Origin: Acanthosepion esculentum
Lineage: Eukaryota > Mollusca > Cephalopoda > Sepiida > Sepiidae
Reading direction: 5' to 3'
Assembly (NCBI GenBank): GCA_964036315.1
Contig: OZ038492.1
Span: 41,747,022-41,811,021 of the forward strand
DNA length: 64,000 nucleotides
The first letter of the stretch is position 1. Each line of letters begins with the position of its first letter. The translations under genes were made by a program, and so were the position numbers. The notes beneath the pieces are model-generated. The model was not told the origin of the DNA. It saw nothing but the letters and a program-made list of their open reading frames with translations, and made no database searches. Shown one piece after another: positions 56,330 through 64,000 of the stretch.

Positions 56330-57500
56330 TCGAATAGAGCACGCAGCAGAATCAGCCCAGAGATAGGACAGGAACAGTGCGGGTTCGTTAAAGACACTGG
56401 AACAAGGAACGCGATATTCACGCCCAGAATATTATTAGAAAGAGCGATACATATGCAGAAAGACGTGTAGCTATGTTTCATAGACTCTCACTCTGTCAAC
56501 CCCTTCGACAAAGTACGCCACAAGGATCTGATATATTCGTGAAAGACATCAGAATAATCAAGAACCTATACTGGTAGGAAACAGCATACATACGCATAGG
56601 AAACGAGTTCAGTGAATACACAAAAATAGAAAGGAGCGTAAGGCAAGGATGTGTCTTCTCACCCGATTCGTTTAACCTATACAGCGAGGCAATCATGAGA
56701 TAATTGGAAACCCTACCGGGATTTAGCATTGGCGGCCACAAACTTAACAACATAAGATATGCAGATGACACAGTACTGAAAGCAGACACGGAAATGAAAT
56801 TTCAAAATCTCCTACTGAAGGTAGCGATGGAGAGCGAGAAGAAGGGACTAGGCACAAACTACAGGAAAACGGCGTACATGGTCGTCAGTAAGAAGATGAG
56901 CCTGAAATGCAGACGAAGCTGGGAAGCGTATTGACAGAGGAGGGTAAATGCGACATTGAAATCTGCAGGTGCACGGAGATGGCCAAGGACACATTCTAAA
57001 AGTTGGGCAGAGTACTGCGAGACAGGAGGATATGTTTGGTAACAAAAATACTGAACTGGTATGTGACATCTGTCCATCTTTACGGCAGCGAATGTTGGAC
57101 GATTTCCTCAAAGATTAAGAAGGGACTCTAAGCGACAGAGAGTGGTTCTACGGAAGGTTGCCAAGGATATCATGGACCAAGCGTGTGAGCAACGATGAGA
57201 TCTTAGCGAGGTTGCAGACAAGGAGGGGGCTTATACTTATGATCAGGAAGAGACAGCTGAAGTTTCTTGGACACATAATGAGGAAAGAGGGCCTGAAGAA
57301 TCTGATACGCACGGGTCAAATAGAGGGAAAGAGAGACAATGGAAAACAACACATGACATGCATGGCGAACTTAAGCAAGTAGATGACAGAACGGGGTCTG
57401 GGGGAGGAAGCTGAGGGAAGCAACTTGTTGAGAGAAGCAAGGGATGGAGGGAGGTGGTAAGCCATGATTGCCTACTTCCTGAAAGGACATGGCACATAAA
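56330..57500 (+). pseudogene. LINE-A reverse transcriptase, RT core to C-terminus
   Basis: Longest LINE-A copy in the window. Blocks in order are CGFVKDTGTRNAIF, LERAIHMQKDV, VRHKDLIYS, YIRIGNEFSEYTKIERSVRQ and CVFSPDSFNLYSEA in shifted frames, then LPGFSIGGHKLNNIRYADDT with catalytic YADD (56747-56770), NYRKTAYMVVSKK, VLRDRRICLVTKILNWYV, YGSECWTISSK, the segment PRISWTKRVSNDEILARLQT, KRQLKFLGHIMRKEGLKNLI, RTGQIEGKRDNGK and finally AMIAYFLKGHGT at about 57462-57497. Stops and frameshifts are frequent. The endonuclease and early RT motifs are missing. Confidence 0.92.
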
Positions 57501-57543
57501 AAGAAAGTTGTACGATTTGGACAATGTTGATGTTACACCCGGT

Positions 57544-57671
<128 letters not shown>

Positions 57672-57678
57672 CAGAAAG

Positions 57679-57723
57679 CACTGGACGACCGTTTCGTCCT
57701 ATATTTGGGACTCATCAGCAGTG
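57679..57723 (-). ncRNA. Type-I hammerhead ribozyme, canonical core
   Basis: On the minus strand: stem I CACUG (57723-57719) pairs with CAGUG (57683-57679). The core CUGAUGA is at 57718-57712. Stem II is GUCC/GGAC with loop CAAAUAUA. GAAA follows, then stem III ACG/CGU with a 2-nt loop, then C17 (57684) and predicted cleavage before 57683. All invariant core positions are present and there is no extra base before stem II. Stem II and III closely resemble the known schistosome and newt satellite hammerheads. Activity is predicted, not shown. Confidence 0.88.
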
Positions 57724-58033
57724 GGCATCCGCTACCGAGAATTTAAACCCTGGCAGGTAAGTTGTCAAGCAAACATCATACCAACTCTTCCAACGGGCCT
57801 CGGTGACGAAGAGGTAGCAAATCAGACTCAATATAGCGCCGCTCACTCACATTTTCCGTGGTGGAACTCTACTGAGATTCTCTTTAGCCATAGGACTGTG
57901 TCCCCTGGAGCCACGACTGCTATCACCAAGCCGCTCACTCCAGAGCATTAGAAGCCGGTTCAAGCAATGATATACATATGAAATTATTAGGAGAATTTGA
58001 TAATTATATTTGAGTAATTCATCGAGTCTGAAC

Positions 58034-58066
58034 TATAGGACGAAACGGCCGTCCAGTGCTTTCTGC
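58034..58066 (+). ncRNA. Half hammerhead motif
   Basis: ATAGGACGAAACGGCCGTCC continues to the stem I strand CAGTG, matching the 3' half of the hammerhead at 57679-57723. The upstream half is damaged (ATTCATCGAGTC in place of CTGATGAGTC). Confidence 0.6.
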
Positions 58067-58132
58067 ATTCTGTTGAGGTTTCAGACTCGATGAATTACTT
58101 AAATATAATTATCAAATTCTCCTAATATTTTC

Positions 58133-58135
<3 letters not shown>

Positions 58136-58178
<43 letters not shown>
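58136..58178. repeat. (TA)n microsatellite
   Basis: About 43 bp, right border of the hammerhead element. Confidence 0.96.
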
Positions 58179-58181
<3 letters not shown>

Positions 58182-58481
58182 CTGGTATGTAAGCAAGGGC
58201 TTAAACTTCGGGTTTCTGGTTTAAAACGTTTCTTGGATCCGGAAATGTCATAATCGCTAATTTTTCATGTGGCCAGAGGTTGCAAATGTGGTTGCGGCTC
58301 TAAAACGGTTTCGATTTTTTTTTAAATACCACCTTATCAACGGATAACTGTTGTTTTTTTTCTTTTAAATTCCATACATGGTTAGCTAGTTTGGTAGAGT
58401 ACCTAAAATATGCTAGCTTAAAAGACGACCCCTAATTGTACAATCTACGTTTAAAAGTAACTTCTCTACACCATATCTACG
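58179..58481. other. Spacer, nothing recognised
   Basis: No feature supported. Confidence 0.4.

Positions 58482-58562
<81 letters not shown>
58482..58562. repeat. (TA)n microsatellite
   Basis: About 81 bp. Confidence 0.96.
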
Positions 58563-58566
<4 letters not shown>

Positions 58567-58599
58567 TTGAATGTCACTACGTTTATAAAGGAAGAGTGG

Positions 58600-59285
58600 T
58601 CAATTTCAAGGAGAGTGTGTAGACACAGGGAATTTCACTGTATGTTGGCTGTCCGTTTTACGTTTCCATGCACCAACAGGAACTTGGTTAAAAAAAAAAG
58701 ACAGAAGCTGACGATTGAAGTCGCATTTAAATTGCTGCACCTTGTGGTTATCAGTGAAAGATGAAAACGGAAGGAAGTTCCAGAGGCCGGAAGTGCGAGA
58801 AAAGAATTTAATGGAGTAGACGTGATAGTTGCATTTATCTATTTCAACAGTAAAACAGTGGGACCTAGATGGCAATCTTGTAGCACGCTTAAATGCCTAT
58901 AGTCCGGGCAGCAGGTAAAAAAAAAAGCTTGGCATTTGTAGAAAAGAGTGGAGGAAATGATGTCAGGTCGGTGAGAATGTAAGTGAAGTTGACATGCCTG
59001 ATCAGGATCAATTATATTACAGATCCTACTTTGGATTTTGTCAATAATCGCGAGATGTACACAAGGATCACCAAACCAGATATGTTAATAGTATTTAATT
59101 CACAGACGAATGGTAGATTTATAAATATGAAAGAAAAAATTCTTGTACGACACAGTGAACCAACTGGCATCCCAATAGACTTAGCAGTTGATTCGATATG
59201 TTCGCCCCACTTTACGTCAGTAAAAAAAGTAAAGGCAAGAAGGCTTAGGGCTCTCCAGTTTGTCATTAGCCATGAAAGCAGAGAA
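58600..59285 (-). pseudogene. LINE-B C-terminal relic
   Basis: Minus strand, from 59285 downwards: [40 protein letters not shown], a decayed CHIWSG region, [11 protein letters not shown] in place of [11 protein letters not shown]. Then at 58875-58690 SHCFTVEIDKCNYHVYSIKF, FSRTSGLWNFLPFSSF and CDFNRQLLS. The HRRNV block between is lost. Together they cover the last third of the polymerase. Confidence 0.8.
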
Positions 59286-59304
59286 GAGTCTCTGTTTTGA
59301 TTGT

Positions 59305-59430
<126 letters not shown>

Positions 59431-60344
59431 TGTTTAAAATAAAAATCACGCTTCTCCTCAAATTCAGATATGCACTAGAAATAATATTTGAAGTGGTAGA
59501 TGTATATCGGATTAAGGAATAAAATGTATTTTATATTTTATGTATATCGGATTAAGGAATACATTTTATTTTATATTTTAATATATATATATATATATAT
59601 ATATACCTATTTTCAACACACGATATAAATCTTATAATATATGCGATTTTAAACAATATTAATAAAATACAATGAACAAATAATAAAACACGGAAATATA
59701 CACATTTTTATTACACACCACACATTTCTCAAAATACACAAAAAATTCTTAAATAATAACTAATTCAAAATAAATATAATAATAATTTAATAATAACAGA
59801 AGCGAAAAAGTTAAGCCAAACACAAACATATTAAAGGTGAGACCAAAAAATTCTACATAGCCAGTTATTTCCCCGAAGCAAAAATGTTGCTGTAGATCAA
59901 ATCGCAAGTCACCAGTGACTAAGGCGTTCAAGACACGGGTAGGGATGAAGGGTTTATTCTTGTTCTACAGGAGTTGAGCCTGCTTATACGTAACTACCAA
60001 GAAAGTTTCTTGCATAATAGTACGGACAGAAAAATTTGATTCTATGATCAATACATTGAAACGATTGATCAGCTTATCGCATGACGCTCAATACCCAATA
60101 ACTACAATGAACATCATAATAGGGTGGGTTCATGTGTCCCTTTGAAGATCTGTCATCCCTGCGGGATAAAAAGAGCTAACAATTGGTATAAACATCACCG
60201 TGAATTTTAGGCAAGGGAGCAGATGTTGCCGTCATTTTCGATTTGTTTATCAAGACAGTTAAAATAATTTAAGTAAATGTCTCAGATATCATTATAAAAT
60301 GCAAAAAAGAACATTGAACGTAGAAAGTGAAAAAAAAAGTCCTA
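59431..60344. other. AT-rich spacer with a short tandem duplication
   Basis: TGTATATCGGATTAAGGAAT occurs at about 59500 and again at about 59540, and a TA tract lies at 59580-59605. Nothing else recognised. Confidence 0.45.
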
Positions 60345-60620
60345 GGAGGTTTTTAAAGAATTAAACAAATACCAAAACCTGAAGATGGAAATAAAAAGAT
60401 GTGGCACTTAAATACTACACTATTTGTTGTTGTTGGAGCTTTGGGTCTGCTAAAGAAAGGAACTCAACAACAAATCAACAAAATTATCGGTGCACAATCT
60501 CTCCAGGAAATTCAGATAGTGGTTCTAACGAACATCTTACATATCCTGCGAAGAGATTTTTTCACTTCATTTTTTCTAACTTTTGTGGAAACAAAAATAA
60601 GAATCACATCCTTCACTTGA
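60345..60620 (+). pseudogene. R2-type non-LTR retrotransposon C-terminal scrap
   Basis: The ORF at 60399-60620 reads MWHLNTTLFVVVGALGLLKK, GTQQQINKIIGAQSLQEIQI and VVLTNILHILRRDF. The pattern V.PVVVGALG..K.....I..I......E.QK..LL.TA.ILR is the extreme C-terminus of many R2/Dong-like polymerases. Only this tail is present, in a single intact frame. Confidence 0.75.
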
Positions 60621-61020
60621 CCTTGATCATTGCCTATGATTCGGCATTAGATTATAAATGAAATACAAGTCAAAAATAATTTTTTATAATAAGAATTTAA
60701 TCCAAAATTAATATAATAATAAAATTATTCCACATTCATTGTGAATACTTCCATGTGCAAATCAATCTTGAACTCTTCAATTAAAACTTATCTGGCATCC
60801 TAATCCTCTTAATCTTCACCTCAGAGCACACGCACTTAAATGGTTATAACAAACAGTCCGTTGAGTAACCCTCTAAATTGGGTGGCTCACGGGCCTTGTA
60901 ATTTGCGAAACTTAGTATTAGTTATGTGGAATTTCCATATATGTTTTATTGGACAACATTAGAATGATTCTGTATTTTGTGCTGGCGTAAAATAGACGAG
61001 AAAAAAGGAAAAAAATAAAG
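60621..61020. other. Spacer, nothing recognised
   Basis: No feature supported. Confidence 0.4.
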
Positions 61021-61307
61021 TTAATTAAAGAAAGCGAGAAGAAAGGACTAAATATCGATTGAGAAAAGACAAGTTATTGTTGTCAGCAAGAGATGTGAAC
61101 AATAAATTGTAGATGTCGAAATCAAGCAAGTGCGAAAATTTAAATATCTGGGGAAACGATCGATTATAGGACAGAAAATCTAACCACGAAATCCGTAAGC
61201 GTATTAGAATATCCTTCCAAGAGCCAAGCAAATTATTAGGAAACAAAGAATTCAATTAGAAACAAAGAAAAGAGGGCTAAATTGTTTATAATATCAGTCC
61301 GCGTATA

Positions 61308-61310
<3 letters not shown>

Positions 61311-61372
<62 letters not shown>
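61311..61372. repeat. (TA)n microsatellite inside a LINE-A relic
   Basis: About 62 bp. Confidence 0.96.
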
Positions 61373-61377
<5 letters not shown>

Positions 61378-61497
61378 TCTACAGAAGGATGTCGAGAATC
61401 CCATGAAATGAACACGTGAATAACGAGGAAATATTAAGGGATTAAAATCAGAAAGAAGATTTACATTTCTAGAAGATTATAAGGAAAGAAGGCCTGG

Positions 61498-61801
61498 ATA
61501 ATATGACATTCGCAAGATATATTAAAGGCAGGTGGGACAGCGGAAAACAGTGAGTAAACTACCTAACGAGATAATGAATAGACAATACTTAATAAGAGCT
61601 GTAAAGGATAGGAACCTATGGAGAGACAAGATCGTCCACATCCTAAAGGATAATATGACATTCGCAAGATATATTAAAGGCAGGTTGGACAGCGGAAAAC
61701 AGTGAGTAAACTACCTAATGAGATAATGAATAGACAATACTTAATAAGAGCTGTAAAGGATAGGAACCTATGGAGAGCCACGATCGTCCACATCCTAAAG
61801 G
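61498..61801. repeat. Exact-period 152-bp tandem duplication
   Basis: Starts ATAATATGACATTCGCAAGA in both units and ends CACATCCTAAAGG in both. Three visible substitutions (e.g. GGTGGGAC versus GGTTGGAC). Confidence 0.97.
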
Positions 61802-61830
61802 AGCCCGACGCATAGAAAATAAGAAGAATG

Positions 61831-62049
61831 AGAAGAAAAATAATAATGTAGAAGTAAAAAAACTTGCCTAATGTTAGAACGAAATTATGTCGGAAGTTAA
61901 TATATGTAGAATATAAAAGAGAGGAGAAAGTGAAAAGGACAGAAAGAAAGAGAAAACCAAAGATATTATTGAGACAAGGGTATCGGAATGAAATCAAGAA
62001 ACAATATAACAATCCAAATATCAAGAAAGAGAAAAAAAGAAAAATAAGT
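61831..62049. other. A-rich spacer
   Basis: Lys-rich artefact ORF only. Confidence 0.4.
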
Positions 62050-62855
62050 AAATGACCTACAATCTGTTGTTAAATGGAGCAATGAGTGGTTTGTTAATAT
62101 TAGCACCTCTAAACCGAAACTTGTTAATCATCTGAGAGAACACTTATTTTACTTTCCATTAGTATGGCTGATGCTAACCTCCAGAGGAGTGACTCATTAC
62201 CCCTTCTCGGACCAACCAGCAGTTAAGAAAGTTGGTTCACTATACCCTGCTAGACAATTGTTCTCTTCAGAATCTATCTCACATATTTTTATGTCCCTCA
62301 TTTGTCCTTGCTTTGAATATTGCTTACACATCTGGTCTGGTATTCCTGGTATACATTTAGATCTTGATAAAATTCAAAGAAGAATTTGCAATATTGTTGG
62401 TCCTGACCTGGCATCCCGGGTTCAATCCCTTTCCCACCCCCATAGCTTCATTTATGGTAACTGTTCTGATGAACTTTCCGCTATGAAACATTATGGCGGT
62501 TGTAGTAAGAATGCTAAATGAGAATGTGTTGTTTTGGTGTAAGGAATTCTGTGGCATGTTTGGGTCAGTAATCGTGGCTAGGTAATTTTAAGTTTCCGCT
62601 ATGGTACGTAGACTTTATGAATTTAAGTACAGTACTAAATTGACGTCATGGTTGCATCATTTTACATTTGTAATGGCTAGATATAACGATAAGTTCTATG
62701 CTAACAGTTTCTTCACTCGCACTTCTCACTCGTGAAACTCTCTTCCGGCGTCTTCCTTCCCAGCCAACTTTTATTTGCAAACACAATGTCAATCGTTATT
62801 TTCTATCTTCTTAATTCTTGTTCTTTTATTGTCCTCTCTTCTTAATAGTATTTTT
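62050..62855 (+). pseudogene. LINE-B C-terminal relic with a 107-bp insertion
   Basis: Blocks are KKVGSLYPARQLFSSESISH, IFMSLICPCFEYCLHIWSGI, PGIHLDLDKIQRRICNIVGP, DLASRVQSLSH, GNCSDELSAM, then an insertion of 107 bp (62486-62592) flanked by the 11-bp duplication TTTCCGCTATG. The same frame then resumes VRRLYEFKYSTKLTSWLHHF, TFVMARYNDKFYANSFFTRT, NSLPASSFPANFYLQ. This is the best preserved LINE-B tail in the window. Confidence 0.9.
62475..62603. mobile_element. 107-bp insertion with 11-bp target-site duplication
   Basis: TTTCCGCTATG lies at 62475-62485 and 62593-62603. Removing one copy plus 62486-62592 restores the LINE-B frame. The insert has no poly(A), no terminal inverted repeat, and no match elsewhere in the window. 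Confidence 0.8.
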
Positions 62856-62929
62856 TCTCACATCCTCTAATCCACAGTAACCCATTTGCATCCTAAGGAC
62901 TTTATTGCGTTGTTTGTGTTGAAATTATA

Positions 62930-63370
62930 CAAAAGAAACAGAAAGAAAGAAATAGAAACAGAAAGAAAGAAAGAGCAACAGAAAGAAGAAAAAGAAACAG
63001 AAAAGAAGAAAAAGAAACAGGAATTAAGAAAGAGAACCACAAGAGAAGAAAAGAAACAGAAGAGAAGAAAATGAACCAGAAGAAAAAGAAACATAAGAAA
63101 AAGAAACACAAGAGAATAAAAAGAGAGAGTAAGAAAGAGAAATGGAAAGAAAAAGAAACAAATGAGAAAGAAAGAGGAACAAAAAGAAACAGAAACAGAA
63201 AGAAAGATAATAAAAAAAAGAAACAAAATCAGAAAGAATAAAAGAAACACATTGAAAGAAAAAACAGAAAGAAAAGGCATAGGAAGAAAGAATGATAAAC
63301 AGAAAGAAAGAAACAGAAAGAAAGAAACAGAAGAAAAAGTCCAGAAAGAATACTGTAATGACAGAAAATG
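62930..63370. repeat. Polypurine minisatellite
   Basis: AGAAAGAAACAG- and GAAGAAAAAGAAAC-type units. The plus strand is almost all A and G with regular single C. It resembles, on the opposite strand, the 33.1-34.4 kb tract in composition. Confidence 0.93.
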
Positions 63371-64000
63371 AATAGTAACAAAATTCTGAAGACTGAAAAT
63401 AAGACAAAGAAATTGATTGTAAATGAAATAGAGAACAGAATGGGAAAAATTGAAATTACCTATGATAGACACTCGACAAAAAGATCTTGAAATATAACAC
63501 AAACGTACGTATAGGCAGAATTTTTCCCTCCTTCGGTTTTTATCGCAAAAAAAAACAAAAAAACTACATCAGTGTTTTATTTTACTGAGTTAAATCGTTG
63601 AGAGGAGAATGTAGTTTTCACTTCCGCCAGTAAAATGTGAAAAACGAAAATTAAAACAAAAATAACAATCAGATAAAAATCAAATTACCTGCAATTTTCC
63701 TTTTGGTGACAAAGAACTTATATCTAATTTACAAGACAGACAACCACCTCATTATTCAAACATGTTTACTTTACAAACATCTATACAAACCTATCTTCCA
63801 TAAAGAGTATATGTGGATATAATTACATTATATATATGAATACACAAAAATTATTATACGAACGAAGAATATACATCAAATCATCTATACATATATATAC
63901 AGGTGTGTATATATGTGTGCGTGCGTGCGTTTGTGTACATAGATGCAAGAACTGAATGTACGTAAAAAACGTATCTTACAAATATATGAGTGAACATGAA
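63371..64000. other. AT-rich spacer to window end
   Basis: No gene supported. Short TA/TG-rich text near 63880-63940. Confidence 0.4.

Larger units (their letters stand above)
61021..61830 (+). pseudogene. LINE-A C-terminal relic with tandem duplication
   Basis: Blocks are KESEKKGLNID, KTSYCCQQEM (decayed C-MVVSKK), KFKYLG-like AKI*ISGE, VLE/NPSKSQAN, then after a TA tract (61311-61372) LQKDVENPMK, then KEGLDNMTFARYIKGRWDSG and EIMNRQYLIRAVKDRNLWRA. A 152-bp unit at 61498-61649 is repeated at 61650-61801 with about three mismatches. Ends with HILKEPDA. Confidence 0.8.

Noticed and set aside
62867..63502. 211-residue minus-strand ORF resembling a multipass membrane protein
   Set aside because: It is the complement of the purine-rich minisatellite. 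No family motif and repeat-driven composition.

Overview
This is a eukaryotic, probably metazoan, intergenic window. It is AT-rich and dense in (TA)n, (CA)n and (GATA)n microsatellites, and it carries decayed copies of many transposable element classes. I found no convincing intact host gene: no long ORF other than a retroelement, no exon series with plausible splice sites, no rRNA and no true tRNA gene. The repeat style (Penelope-like elements, RTE/CR1-like LINE ends, tRNA-headed SINEs, Tc1/mariner, Helitron, long TA tracts) resembles a large lophotrochozoan genome such as a cephalopod mollusc. That assignment is inference from repeat style, not proof.

Layout. 1-9 kb: microsatellites, a palindromic Penelope-like fragment with a ribozyme-like fold, a 196-bp MITE, LINE ends, and a 0.2-kb tandem repeat. 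9.9-15 kb: two copies of one element, the first with its tail expanded into a 1-kb minisatellite, plus LINE ends. 16-22 kb: LINE relics, ribozyme-like motifs and a 2-kb inverted-repeat structure. 22.5-25 kb: a Helitron with a broken PIF1-like helicase and a recognisable 3' end. 25-31 kb: LINE RT fragment, a mariner, a Penelope-like retrotransposon (RT plus GIY-YIG) with related repeats on both sides, and a second mariner-type relic. 32.6-34.4 kb: a second palindromic Penelope-like copy and a 1.3-kb polypyrimidine tract. 37.7-38.4 kb: Gag-like relic and acidic repeat ORF. 42.9-44.5 kb: complete-length Tc1 element with long IR/DR ends, inserted in GATA repeat. 46-63 kb: LINE ends on both strands, SINEs (one pair nested as a unit inside a LINE), local duplications, a canonical hammerhead ribozyme fold, and a purine-rich tract.

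The main find is RNA rather than protein. A canonical type-I hammerhead fold lies at 57679-57723 (minus). Several other repeat families carry hammerhead-like folds with three helices and the GAAA segment. Some have the C3-G8 core pair replaced by U3-A8, and most have one extra nucleotide before stem II. One family flanks the Penelope-like element, matching the known link between that retroelement class and small hammerhead ribozymes. Several of these loci are bracketed by (TA)n tracts.

LINE family labels: LINE-A is the type whose C-terminus reads like RKRQLKFLGHIMRKEG. LINE-B is the type whose C-terminus reads like FYANSFF...LWNSLPAS. Both labels are local to this annotation.
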